DNA of 64,000 nt from UBA6168 sp964508135. GTDB taxonomy: Bacteria; Bacteroidota; Bacteroidia; Chitinophagales; Saprospiraceae. A program made the position numbers and the translations under genes. How positions within the stretch are numbered: the first letter of the stretch is position 1; the number at the start of each line of letters is the position of its first letter. Positions 17,755 through 26,535 of this stretch are shown here, one piece after another. The stretch lies in NCBI GenBank assembly GCA_964508135.1, contig CAZDSU010000029.1:1-64000 (forward strand), read 5' to 3'. The notes beneath the pieces are model-generated. The model searched no databases, had not been told where the DNA came from, and was given only the letters and a program-made list of their open reading frames with translations.

Positions 17755-18612
17755 TCACCTTCCCAACCCCGTCCCGCAATACTTGCAGTACGCCGCATCG
17801 GCGTCATGTCCCTCCTTGCCACAGTTTTGGCAGTGTTGTGCGCTGTTTCGCCTTTGCAGTTGCACCATTGACGAAGTCACGATGCCCGTTGGAACGGCAA
17901 TCACGGCATAGCCCATGATCATGATCAGCGAAGCGAAGAACTTGCCCGCACCAGTGACCGGACTGATGTCGCCGTAGCCTACCGTTGTGATGGTGACGAT
18001 GGCCCAGTAAATGGAAGTGGGGATGCTGCTAAAATCAGGGTTGGCGTGGTGCTCCACCACGTACATGATGGAACCGAAAATGCAGACCATCAGCAGCACG
18101 AAGAACATAAACACGAAGATTTTCTCCCGGCTCTGCCGAAGCGCCAGCATCAATTGGTTGCCCTGGTTGAGGAAAATATCCATCTTGAAGATGCGGAACA
18201 ACCGCATCAGTCGCAAGGAGCGCACCACCATCAGCGAACGGGCTCCCGGGAACAGGAAATCGAGGTAGGCAGGCAATATGGAGGCAATGTCAATGACGCC
18301 GTAAAAGCTGGTGGCATACTTCATCGGCTTATACACGCAGTAGAGCCGCACTAGGTATTCGATGGTGAAAAAGATGGTCACCACCCAGTCCAGCGTATGA
18401 AAAGTGCTGCCCCATTTGGCTTGAAGCGAAGGCACGGTTTCCAGCATGAGCAGCACGATGCTCCCGAAAATCATCACCAGCAGCACCACATCGAAGAGCT
18501 TGCCCTCCGGCGTGTCCGACTCAAACACGATTTGGTGGATTCGCTCCCGGAACGGGCTGAAGTTCGCTGGCTTTTCGCCCCTTTTTTGTGTGTCGAAGTT
18601 GATGATTTTCAT
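17755..18612 (-). CDS. voltage-gated-type potassium/ion channel with zinc ribbon tail
   Basis: Six-helix ion channel (285 aa from ATG 18612, MKIINFDTQ). S1-S3 are hydrophobic, S4 is rich in spaced arginines (SLMVVRSLRLMRLFRIFKM), and the pore loop has the K+ filter TVGYGDISP. The C-terminal cytoplasmic tail holds a CxxC...CxxC zinc ribbon (CQNCGKEGHDADAAYCKYCG), an unusual addition for a Kv-type channel. Acts in the inner membrane. Single gene; its stop lies near a short spacer before the adhesin gene. Confidence 0.9.
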   Translation of the reverse strand: MKIINFDTQKRGEKPANFSPFRERIHQIVFESDTPEGKLFDVVLLVMIFGSIVLLMLETVPSLQAKWGSTFHTLDWVVTIFFTIEYLVRLYCVYKPMKYATSFYGVIDIASILPAYLDFLFPGARSLMVVRSLRLMRLFRIFKMDIFLNQGNQLMLALRQSREKIFVFMFFVLLMVCIFGSIMYVVEHHANPDFSSIPTSIYWAIVTITTVGYGDISPVTGAGKFFASLIMIMGYAVIAVPTGIVTSSMVQLQRRNSAQHCQNCGKEGHDADAAYCKYCGTGLGR

Positions 18613-18892
18613 GTTTGCCTTCTTTCTTCCCCTGTCCATTCAACGGCAGTGGAATGCTTTCCAAAAGCGAATGTACCATTTCGGCGGACTTTGTCCCGCT
18701 GGCCCCAGGCCTTCCACTCAAAGAACGTCGTCGCTGGTTCAGGTCACGTTAGCGGATGCCAACTGGAAAAGGCGCAAAACGAACTTTTTCATCCGCTCAA
18801 AATCACCATGCCCATTGACGATTATCATGCTTACTGCTTCGGGAACCGCCTACATTACACCGGATTTTACCAAACAGTAAATGTTCTAATCC

Positions 18893-19465
18893 ATGAAACA
18901 TTCACTGCTCTTCAAATACATCCTGCCATTTATGCAGTGGTACGTGTTGATGATATTGATTACCATCGGCATTGATTACCTGCTCCACCGTCTCCAGTTA
19001 GTTTGGGTAGGTCGTTACTTGGGTTATGTCGGCACTTTTATCGTTCTGTTGTCTTTCATCTATTCCCTTCGGAAGCGCAATAGGATGGAATCGGTTTCCC
19101 CGAAAAAACTGTTGATGCTGCATGAGTACTTGGCATGGGGTGGCTCTATTTTGCTGCTTGTCCATGCGGGCATCCATTTCAACGCCATTTTGCCTTGGAT
19201 AGCCATTGTGATGCTACTGATAACTGTGGCAAGTGGCTTGGTTGGTAAGTTTATTTTGAAAAGGGCTGCCAACACCTTGAACGCCAATAAGCAAGCCTTG
19301 GTGAACGCAGGTTTGGGACAGGAGGCAATAGACAAAAAGTTATTCTTCGATTCCGTCATGGTTGAAGCCATGGATGAGTGGCGGTCAGTCCACATTCCGT
19401 TGGCCTTTATCTTGGGCTTCTTTTCGCTCCTTCATATCATCACCATATTCATGTTTGGCAAATGA
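18893..19465 (+). CDS. cytochrome b/ferric-reductase-like membrane protein
   Basis: Integral membrane protein of 190 aa with about five hydrophobic helices. Histidines sit within or next to helices (MLHEYLAWGG, LLVHAGIHFNA, SVHIPLAFILGF, LLHIITIF), as in b-type cytochromes with two haems. The gene overlaps the following dodecaheme cytochrome gene by 4 nt (ATGA), so the two probably form an electron-transfer pair across the inner membrane. The family is not certain; cytochrome b561- or ferric-reductase-like folds are the best guess. Confidence 0.65.
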   Translation: MKHSLLFKYILPFMQWYVLMILITIGIDYLLHRLQLVWVGRYLGYVGTFIVLLSFIYSLRKRNRMESVSPKKLLMLHEYLAWGGSILLLVHAGIHFNAILPWIAIVMLLITVASGLVGKFILKRAANTLNANKQALVNAGLGQEAIDKKLFFDSVMVEAMDEWRSVHIPLAFILGFFSLLHIITIFMFGK

Positions 19466-20475
19466 AAAACCTGATCATTTCTGGAACAATAGGAGCCGTC
19501 ATTTTCACCTTATTAATGGTGAAATATCCAGATTTAATGCTCAGTCCAGGTGAACTTGTGGAAGGGCACCAAGATTTAAGCCGACAATGCTTCTCCTGCC
19601 ACCAAGCATTTGGAGGGATTGAAAACGACAAGTGCATCGCCTGTCACACGTTGTCAGAAATAGGCAAGGATACGCTGGGCATCATTAACGGCGTTGTTAC
19701 CCTGAGCGACAAAGTGCTGTTTCACAAAAACCTCGACAAATATGCTTGTACCACTTGCCATACCGACCATGCTGGCTTGAACCCCGTAGCATCCATGAAC
19801 GGGTTTGAGCATGATGTACTGCCAAAAATGGTGATAAATGATTGCATTGGCTGCCACCAAAAGCCGGAAGATACATTGCACCAACAACTGACCAATGCAT
19901 GCGCAAAATGCCATAGCACCAACGCCTGGGAACTGGAACTTGCCTTTAACCACGATATGGTACAGCCCGCCGAAAGAGACAATTGCGTGGGATGCCACCA
20001 AAAGCCGGATGATAAATTGCACCAACAACTGACCGAAGCCTGCGCAAAATGCCACCTCACCACCGACTGGGAATTGGAAGTCGCCTTCAACCACGACATG
20101 GTACAGCCCGCCGATAGAGGCAATTGCGTGGGATGCCATGAAAACCCCACCGATGCATTCCACCGGACACTCAAAGACAACTGCTCAAAATGTCATGGCA
20201 CCAATAAATGGGTTCCCTCCACCTTCGACCACTCCTCCTATTTTGTGCTGGACAGCGACCACAATGTCAAGTGTGCTACCTGCCATTTGAACAATAATTA
20301 CATAAAATATACCTGTTATGGTTGCCACGAACATACGGTAGGCAACATCCAACAAGAACACCGAGAGGAACGCATCGCCAACCTAAACGACTGCGTCGCT
20401 TGCCATAAAAGCAGCAATGAAGATGAAGCCAAAGAAGGCCGACGAAAAAATAACGAGGGTGGCGATGATGATTGA
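19462..20475 (+). CDS. dodecaheme c-type cytochrome
   Basis: Exported multihaem cytochrome of 337 aa. The N-terminal hydrophobic segment (NLIISGTIGAVIFTLLMVKY) is a signal or anchor. I count 12 CxxCH haem motifs: CFSCH, CIACH, CTTCH, CIGCH, CAKCH, CVGCH, CAKCH, CVGCH, CSKCH, CATCH, CYGCH, CVACH. Three tandem units of about 42 residues each contain a CxGCH plus a CxKCH and 'LHQQL' spacer. ATG 19462 overlaps the upstream stop. Predicted to move electrons through the periplasm, fed by the membrane cytochrome. The tail is acidic/basic (NEDEAKEGRRKNNEGG). Confidence 0.93.
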   Translation: MKNLIISGTIGAVIFTLLMVKYPDLMLSPGELVEGHQDLSRQCFSCHQAFGGIENDKCIACHTLSEIGKDTLGIINGVVTLSDKVLFHKNLDKYACTTCHTDHAGLNPVASMNGFEHDVLPKMVINDCIGCHQKPEDTLHQQLTNACAKCHSTNAWELELAFNHDMVQPAERDNCVGCHQKPDDKLHQQLTEACAKCHLTTDWELEVAFNHDMVQPADRGNCVGCHENPTDAFHRTLKDNCSKCHGTNKWVPSTFDHSSYFVLDSDHNVKCATCHLNNNYIKYTCYGCHEHTVGNIQQEHREERIANLNDCVACHKSSNEDEAKEGRRKNNEGGDDD

Positions 20476-20517
20476 TTGTTGCTTGTTTCCAGCGAAAGCA
20501 TTAGAGTTGTCAGGCGT

Positions 20518-20641
20518 TATAGTAAGCGCAAATAGGTTTTGTGCAAACTGCATCATGCCCCTCCTCGCCGCCTTCGGCGGCTCGTCGGGGGAGGGAGCTT
20601 TTAGGGGCTTCGCCCCCAAACCCCTATTTGCGCAGAATATA
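20518..20641. mobile_element. MITE-like element, TATAC family, copy A (124 bp)
   Basis: In inverse orientation to copies C and D. Ends TATAGTAAGCGCAAATAGG / CTATTTGCGCAGAATATA; interior holds the CCTCGCCGCCTTCGGCGG hairpin and the GGGGCTTCGCCCC hairpin of the common module. Confidence 0.8.
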
Positions 20642-20704
20642 GTAGTTCCTTATTTTTAACCATACCTGGCCTGGGATTGTCAAACCAAACCTTGGGAATC
20701 TCCA

Positions 20705-22984
20705 TCACCCTTTCTTGTGCTCATCAAAATCCACATTCAGCTTATCCAGGTGTCCATAAAATTCAATCACGGTCTCGTCTTCTGGTGGGAATGAGGCCAG
20801 CCGCTGCTCCATATCCGCCAGCAGCGCCATTCCGGCAGCGTAGTGCTGCTCGTCGTGGGTACTTTGCAGCAGGGCTTGGTGAACGATGGCGAGGTTGAGG
20901 CCCGTTTCGCAAACATCCAAGCCAAACACATCGGGGTTCTCTTCCGCCAGCTTCAGCCGGATGTCCAACCCTTCCTGTAGGATGGTCTCCGCTTCGGCGA
21001 AGGATTCATTGCCTTGCAGCAGTGTCCCCAAGCTGTTCAGGCTCATGGCCAAATCCGGCAGGAAGGCGTCAGGGCTTCTTTTTGCAAGTGACCTACGGAT
21101 GTCCAGCGCTTCCCGGAACGCCGCTTCGGCTTCGGGATAGGCTTCTTTGTTGATGAGTAAGTTTCCCAGGTTGTTCAGTGCCGTTGCCATTTTGGGCTGA
21201 AAGACATCGGGGTTTTTCTCCGCAAGTGCGCTCCATATTTTTAAGGCTTCTTGATAGGAGGTCTCCGCCTCGGGGTAGGCTTCGTTTTCCGAGAGCAGGT
21301 TCCCCAAATTGTTCAAGCTCATGGCCAGATCCGGCAAAAAAGCATCCGGGTTTTTCTCCGCCAGCTTCCGCCGGAGGTCCAATGCTTCACGATGGGCAAC
21401 CTCTGCCTCGGCTTGGGCTAAATTATCGGAGAGCAGGTTCCCCAAGTTGTTCAAGGCAGACGCCAAGTTGGGCAAGAAGGCATCGGGGTATTTCCCCGCC
21501 AGTTTTCGCCATAATTCCAGTGCCTCCCGGTAGATGGGTTCCGCTTCAACGAAGGCATGTTTGACCCTGAGCAGCAGACCCAAATTGTTCAGGGTAGTGG
21601 CCATGTCGGACAAAAAGGCATCGGGGTTCTTCGCCGCCAATTTTCGCCGGATGTCCAGCGCTTCCCGGCAGATGGTTTCCGCTTCGTCAAAATCTTGGTT
21701 CTCAAGCAGCAACGTTCCCAGGTTGTTCAATGCCTCAGACAGGTCGGGCGAGTAGGCATCTGGGTTCTTCGCTGCCAGTTCCCGCCGGATGCCCAGCGAC
21801 TCCCGGTAGGCGGTTTCCGCATCGGCAAAATTTTGATTTTCGGACAACAAGTTCCCCAAGTTGTTCAATGTACTGGCCAATTCCGGCAGCACTGCGTCGG
21901 GGTTTTGCGCCGCCAACGGCCTCCGAATGTCGAGGGTTTCCCGAAAGGCAGCTTCCGCCCCTGCAAAGTCTTGATGTTCGACCAGTAAGATTCCCAAGTT
22001 GTTCAGCGTTCTGGCAAGGTCGGGCAGCACCTCGTCCGCATTTTTCTTTGCCAGTTCCCGTTGGATGCCCAATGCTTCCCGAAAGACAGTCTCTGCCTCA
22101 GCACGGGCATGGTTGTCGGACAACATTGCCCCCAAATTGCTGAGTGTGCCTGCCACTTCGGGCAACCAGGTGTTGGGGTCTTTTTCTGCCAATGCCTGAT
22201 AGATTTTTATGGCTTCCCGATAAGCCGTTTCCGCTTCCGCAAAGGAATTTATATTGGCAAACAAATTTCCCAAGCTGTTCTGTATCGAGGCTATGTCCTC
22301 ACCCGTTTCCGCCATTCCCAACGCTTTTTTGTACAGCGCAATGGCAGGGGGAAAGTCGTTTTGGTCCGACAGGAAATAGGCGTACTCCGAGAGGTTGCGC
22401 AGCGTCTCCTTGGCCCGCAGCGATTTGTCGAAATACGAAACAGCCAAGTTGGCCCAGTCCGGCAGGTCGTACTGCATCGTAGTGATTTGGGCTTTCACCA
22501 ACCACTCGTCGGCATTGTTCAGCAGTTGTTCGTCGAGGGCTTTCAGCTCCTGCTCCTTGCGCTGCTTGGCGTCCAGCAGCTTGTCTTGGTCGCTGCCGAG
22601 CGCCTCGGTGTCCAGGATGGCGCTTGCTTCCCGCAGCCGCCCATTTTCAAAATGTTCCTTGGCCGCTTTCAGCCGTTCGGTGTTGACGGTGATTTTGTCA
22701 AAAGTCGCCGCCAGCCGCAGCACGCCGTCCCGGAAGTCCCGTTCCTGCTTGCGGGCCGCTTCCAGCTTCTCGGTGTACGACTGCCGCTTCTCCACGTTCG
22801 TCTCCGGGATGACGGACAGCATCTCCTCCAGCTCAGCGATGCGGTCGGTGATTTCCTTGTACTCCGCCGACCTGCCCGTAATCTGCGTGATGTTGACGTT
22901 GCCCTGCACCGACACGCCTTGCAGCACGACCGTGTTCAGGTTGTGGGAACCGATGTTGCTTGCCGTTGAGGATTGGTCGCTCAT
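20705..22984 (-). CDS. tetratricopeptide-repeat protein of effector/TPR pair
   Basis: Cytoplasmic protein of 759 aa. Residues 1-35 contain a motif (SNIGSHNLNTVVLQ, then NVNITQITG) matched by the C-terminus of the protein encoded just upstream. A charged coiled-coil-like region (about 38-175) follows, then at least nine 42-residue TPR units of the form 'LNNLGNLLSENxxFAEAETxYREALDIRRxLAxKNPDAF'. No NTPase or catalytic motif was seen. The gene starts 3 nt after the upstream stop, so the proteins are probably made in fixed ratio and may interact via the shared motif. A sensor or scaffold role is inferred. Confidence 0.8.
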   Translation of the reverse strand: MSDQSSTASNIGSHNLNTVVLQGVSVQGNVNITQITGRSAEYKEITDRIAELEEMLSVIPETNVEKRQSYTEKLEAARKQERDFRDGVLRLAATFDKITVNTERLKAAKEHFENGRLREASAILDTEALGSDQDKLLDAKQRKEQELKALDEQLLNNADEWLVKAQITTMQYDLPDWANLAVSYFDKSLRAKETLRNLSEYAYFLSDQNDFPPAIALYKKALGMAETGEDIASIQNSLGNLFANINSFAEAETAYREAIKIYQALAEKDPNTWLPEVAGTLSNLGAMLSDNHARAEAETVFREALGIQRELAKKNADEVLPDLARTLNNLGILLVEHQDFAGAEAAFRETLDIRRPLAAQNPDAVLPELASTLNNLGNLLSENQNFADAETAYRESLGIRRELAAKNPDAYSPDLSEALNNLGTLLLENQDFDEAETICREALDIRRKLAAKNPDAFLSDMATTLNNLGLLLRVKHAFVEAEPIYREALELWRKLAGKYPDAFLPNLASALNNLGNLLSDNLAQAEAEVAHREALDLRRKLAEKNPDAFLPDLAMSLNNLGNLLSENEAYPEAETSYQEALKIWSALAEKNPDVFQPKMATALNNLGNLLINKEAYPEAEAAFREALDIRRSLAKRSPDAFLPDLAMSLNSLGTLLQGNESFAEAETILQEGLDIRLKLAEENPDVFGLDVCETGLNLAIVHQALLQSTHDEQHYAAGMALLADMEQRLASFPPEDETVIEFYGHLDKLNVDFDEHKKG

Positions 22985-22987
22985 GGG

Positions 22988-23593
22988 TCAGGACATGTTG
23001 ATGTTGAAATCGCCGCCGCCCGTGTTGATGTCCTTCTCTTGCAGCACGACTGTGTTCTTGTTTTGGTCGCCAATGGTGCTGGTATTGCCAGCCTGGTTCA
23101 TGCTCTCTTTTTTGAACTCTTCAAACTTGGCCGTTTCCAACCTGTCCAATTCTTTGTTGAACTGCATCCAAAGGTCATTGGAGTCCTTGAACGGAGAATA
23201 AAAATGGTTCAGGTCTTTGAGTTTTTGGTGAAAAACAGCCAAGCTTGGTTCGGCGGTGACACCATCTGGCAGTTTTTTGAAATAGGTGAAGATAAACGGC
23301 TTCTGCGCAGACTTGAACTGCCCGAAGGCATTTTCAAACTCCTGTCCGGTGTACATGCCTACTTTGGTGTACACCAACAGCACAAACAAGTCTGCCCCTT
23401 GAACGTATTTGTTGTATTCGCTCTGCGACCCAGTGGCCGACATCTTGGCGGAGAGGTCTTCCCAAATATCAAGATGAAGGAATATCCCCCGGTCGCACCA
23501 GGCTTTGCATTTCCGGTAAATTTCTATCTCAAACTGGTCCCGTTCGGGCTTGAGTTCAAAGGAGGAGGCAAGGAAGATTTTGATTTTTTTCAT
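22988..23593 (-). CDS. TIR/DUF4062-like effector with C-terminal pairing motif
   Basis: Protein of 201 aa. The N-terminal half has a Rossmann-like TIR/DUF4062-type fold signature: KIFLASSFELKPERDQFE, WEDLSAKMSATG, and DLFVLLVYTKVGMYTGQEF with an EF pair typical of this group. A charged linker leads to the last 35 residues (STIGDQNKNTVVLQ ... GGGDFNINM), which match the N-terminus of the TPR partner. The pair has the layout of bacterial conflict systems in which effector and sensor share a small adaptor motif. Enzymatic activity is not established. A promoter should lie in 23594-23750. Confidence 0.7.
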   Translation of the reverse strand: MKKIKIFLASSFELKPERDQFEIEIYRKCKAWCDRGIFLHLDIWEDLSAKMSATGSQSEYNKYVQGADLFVLLVYTKVGMYTGQEFENAFGQFKSAQKPFIFTYFKKLPDGVTAEPSLAVFHQKLKDLNHFYSPFKDSNDLWMQFNKELDRLETAKFEEFKKESMNQAGNTSTIGDQNKNTVVLQEKDINTGGGDFNINMS

Positions 23594-23750
23594 TCGTCAA
23601 AAATTTGAAATGATTGGTCACGACAGTCCGTATGATTAAGCTGCCAAGGTAACGAACCGATTTTGATTTAACCAAATAATGGCGAGATATGCGGTTGAGC
23701 TTTCTGGGTGTCTCAATAACTCGGTCGCTCAATAACGCAATATAACTGAT

Positions 23751-23780
23751 AAAGCCGCTGGATGTGCATCCAGCGGCTTT
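23751..23780 (-). terminator. strong hairpin terminator
   Basis: AAAGCCGCTGGAT / ATCCAGCGGCTTT with GTGC loop, 23 nt past the stop of the minus-strand lipoprotein gene. Confidence 0.8.
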
Positions 23781-23802
23781 ATTAGTTTCAAGACAACCCT
23801 TT

Positions 23803-24375
23803 TCATTTACTCTTCACATCGTAATACTCTGCCTCCAGCGTCACGTTTTGGAGTTTGTTGAAGAGGTACATCGTATCGGCCTCAAAGCTGCCCTGATAGG
23901 GGAAGTCAATGGTGGCCTGCACCGAAAACTCAGCCTCGCCGGTCTCGCCGTAGACCTGTTTCAGGCCAATCTCGCCGTTGCCCTCCCACGTCCTCGAAAC
24001 GCCGTCGTTGCCTATGTTCAACGTCAATGGTTCCTCATAGAAAAAGTACCAATAGCCCTTTGACGATACGTTGAAGTCGCCATCAACATTGGCGCTCACG
24101 CTGCACTTGAACTTCACGTGTTTGTCGGGGCAGACATGCTGCACCCATTTCTCCAAAATCAACGTGGAGCGGTAGCCTTCCCCACCGGGAGTGTAATTTC
24201 TGTCAAGGGTGTAATCCACTGCGGGGTCAGCGAAAAAGCCCGTGCCGTGGGATGTTCGGTAGAAATAGCCTTCTCGTTTGTCGCCGCATACTTTGTCCTC
24301 CCCAATGCCAAGCAGGTCGCAGGAGGACTGGCTGACAGCGAATAAGATGACCAGTAAGAAAATTAGCTTTTTCAT
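23803..24375 (-). CDS. hypothetical lipoprotein
   Basis: Exported protein of 190 aa with signal and lipobox (VSQSSCDLLG). The mature part is beta-rich with alternating strands (FKCSVSANVDGDFNVSSK, AEFSVQATIDFPYQGSF) and few Cys. No family recognised. Followed by a clear terminator; an upstream neighbour on the same strand (DUF3300-like gene, stop 24429) is 53 nt away and may share a transcript. Confidence 0.65.
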   Translation of the reverse strand: MKKLIFLLVILFAVSQSSCDLLGIGEDKVCGDKREGYFYRTSHGTGFFADPAVDYTLDRNYTPGGEGYRSTLILEKWVQHVCPDKHVKFKCSVSANVDGDFNVSSKGYWYFFYEEPLTLNIGNDGVSRTWEGNGEIGLKQVYGETGEAEFSVQATIDFPYQGSFEADTMYLFNKLQNVTLEAEYYDVKSK

Positions 24376-24428
24376 GGCAAATGTTTTTTGCCCACGAAAG
24401 ATTGCCCGTCAATTCTCCCTGCTCTGCG

Positions 24429-26138
24429 TCAATTCTTCTTGCGGGGCGTGGTCGGCTGGCGTTCAACCCTGGGGGCAGTTTTAGGTTGCGATTGCTTTGG
24501 TGTGCTCAATTTTGGCGGCTGCACCTTTGGCCTTTCGGGCTGGGTGCGCTGTGGAGTTTGGCGCTTTTCCTTTTCCCACGCGTCCTGATGGTGCTTTTGC
24601 GCCTGATCTACCTTGCCGAGGTCAATCTTTGGCCGCTCCTTCGGTTCTTCCTTTTTAGGAACGGTGGGCTTTGTAGGCTCCCTGCGGGGCGGCTGGACGT
24701 CCGGCTTTGTAGGCTCCTTGCGGGGTGGCTGCACGTCCGGTCTCGTGGGTTCCCGTCTGGGTTGTTCGGTTGGCTTCGCAATGGTCGGGGCAGGGGCATT
24801 GCGCTCCTGTTCCTTTTTTCGCTCAACGGTGGCGGAAAGGTCGGGGTACTTTTTGCGGTTTTTCTCCAAATAGCCTTGCGGCGTAGCCGCCTTGGTCGGG
24901 TTCGCTTGGTTGTACCGCTGCCGCTCCGTTTCAAACTTGCCGTACTCCCGGAAGGCGTTGGCGTCCGTCCTGGCTTTGTTCAGCCACTCGTCGGTCACGA
25001 TGTCCCGGTTGCGGCTGTGCCAGTTCCTCACATTGGAGGTGATGCTGCCAGAGGAGCCACGGTGTCCGTAGTAGTGGTTGGTATAACAACTGGAGAGGTG
25101 TGGGTAGTAGTAGTGGTGCCAAGGCTCGTAGAAATACCAATTGACGAACCAGTAGGACGGCATATCAACGATGACGATGACGTTGCCGGGCCCCCTATAA
25201 AATCCCCAATCGTACCAGTAGGGGTAAGGCCGCCAGCGAGGGTACGGGTACCAGTACGGGTAGCCAAACCAGTAGGGGTAGTTGTAGTGATAATAATGGT
25301 ACTCAATGAGGGTGCTGTACCGGTCTTCCTCGTCGTAGTAGAGGTCGTCGTCATAGTTGTAATACTCGTCATCATAGCCATACTCGTCGGCGTAGGCTTG
25401 AGCCGACTGTTGTAGTTCTTCCTCGGCTTGTGGGTTAGCCGCTAGGCTTGCTTTCCATGTTTCCAGTTCCTTGGTTCGTGCCTCGGCCACCACGATGTTG
25501 AGTGAGTCCATTTGTTGGAGCAGCCAAGCGGGGTTCTTTTCGTAGAGGTCGCCCACCAGCACTGTCAAGCGTATATTGTCGGTGAGCAGCGAGAGCACTT
25601 CTGGCAGGTCAGTCAGTTGCTGCAAGGCATCCCTCGTTATGGGCAAGTAGATGGCCACCATTCCTCGGTAGGCCCCATCCCACTGGCGGTTGAGGCGGTG
25701 TACTTCGCTGAGCAACGGGAAATGATCGTATGACAGCTCCCTCGCCCGTTGCAGTATCTCTGGTGGGAAATCCTGCAATGCCACGTCGAAGTCAATGCCC
25801 GATTTTGGGCCGCCCTCCACGATGGTGGCTATCAGGCCGGGATACCTTGTGAGGTCCCAGACCTTCTCCTGCAATTCTTTTGGGTATTTTTCTAGGAGTG
25901 ATTTAAACGCCGCGCTCGTCCTGCTTTGGAGGCTTTCCATTTTGATGAGCGCCTCGGGGTACTTGGCCGCCTCCAGAATGGCCATCCTCGTGGATTTAGG
26001 GTAGAGGGCCAATGCCTCCACGCTGCTTTGCTCCTCTTCGAGCAGTTGCGCCAGCAGTTCCTGTTCTGTTTGGGCGAAGCCCAATATCGGCAGCGCCACC
26101 CACATCAAAACGGCGAGCATTTTCAGATAACTTTTCAT
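24429..26138 (-). CDS. DUF3300-like exported protein, Tyr/His/Pro-rich
   Basis: Exported protein of 569 aa with signal peptide (LIWVALPILGFAQ-type region). The N-terminal 230 residues resemble DUF3300 (EALALYPKSTRMAILEAAKYPEAL). A middle part is extremely Tyr/Asp/His/Trp-rich (about residues 255-370), and the C-terminal part is Pro/Lys/Arg-rich with three repeats of 'RREPTKPDVQPP'. The composition suggests an envelope-associated, possibly metal- or wall-binding protein. Function unknown. Confidence 0.7.
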   Translation of the reverse strand: MKSYLKMLAVLMWVALPILGFAQTEQELLAQLLEEEQSSVEALALYPKSTRMAILEAAKYPEALIKMESLQSRTSAAFKSLLEKYPKELQEKVWDLTRYPGLIATIVEGGPKSGIDFDVALQDFPPEILQRARELSYDHFPLLSEVHRLNRQWDGAYRGMVAIYLPITRDALQQLTDLPEVLSLLTDNIRLTVLVGDLYEKNPAWLLQQMDSLNIVVAEARTKELETWKASLAANPQAEEELQQSAQAYADEYGYDDEYYNYDDDLYYDEEDRYSTLIEYHYYHYNYPYWFGYPYWYPYPRWRPYPYWYDWGFYRGPGNVIVIVDMPSYWFVNWYFYEPWHHYYYPHLSSCYTNHYYGHRGSSGSITSNVRNWHSRNRDIVTDEWLNKARTDANAFREYGKFETERQRYNQANPTKAATPQGYLEKNRKKYPDLSATVERKKEQERNAPAPTIAKPTEQPRREPTRPDVQPPRKEPTKPDVQPPRREPTKPTVPKKEEPKERPKIDLGKVDQAQKHHQDAWEKEKRQTPQRTQPERPKVQPPKLSTPKQSQPKTAPRVERQPTTPRKKN

Positions 26139-26535
26139 GGCTTTTGATTTATATGCCGAAAAACCTTTCCGGCAATGATCGTCGGAAAGGATTTCGGGCG
26201 TGCTTGTTCAAAAATTGGCTTTTCGGGGTTTTGGCATTGGGGTCTCGGTTCTGAGAATTGGTTTTTTGAGGGGAAAACCTTTAAAGCTCAACAGCTTCTG
26301 AGGCCTCGGTACAAAAATGCCGACATGGGGAAAGGATTGCAATGATTGTTGTCAGGGATGAAGGTGATTTAGGACAGGGATGTCAGGAAAGTCATTTCAC
26401 ACTAAAAATCACCCACTATGGTTGACTATCATCATTGACGAAAGCTAACGGCCAGAAGTATAATTGCTCCGTAAAACCAGCCCTGCACATATCGCCTGCT
26501 CGCCAGAAGTTTGAGGAAAATCAAATCCAAATATC
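26139..26535. other. 397-bp gene-free spacer
   Basis: Divergent upstream region of the DUF3300-like gene and the sigma factor gene. Contains a short hairpin around 26160-26185 (CCTTTCCGG ... GTCGGAAAGG) and a promoter-like TTGACG-18-TATAAT at 26435-26464. No ORF or RNA recognised. Confidence 0.5.
26435..26464 (+). promoter_or_regulatory. sigma70-consensus-like promoter or MITE end remnant
   Basis: TTGACG and TATAAT separated by 18 bp, 72 nt before the ECF sigma gene. The sequence AGAAGTATAAT equals the right end of MITE copy D, so it may be a leftover transposon end rather than a promoter of a Bacteroidota housekeeping sigma. Confidence 0.35.

Noticed and set aside
20383..20659. Short ORFs across MITE copies (e.g. 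peptides like 'LFAQN')
   Set aside because: They are translations of the repeated element, not conserved genes.
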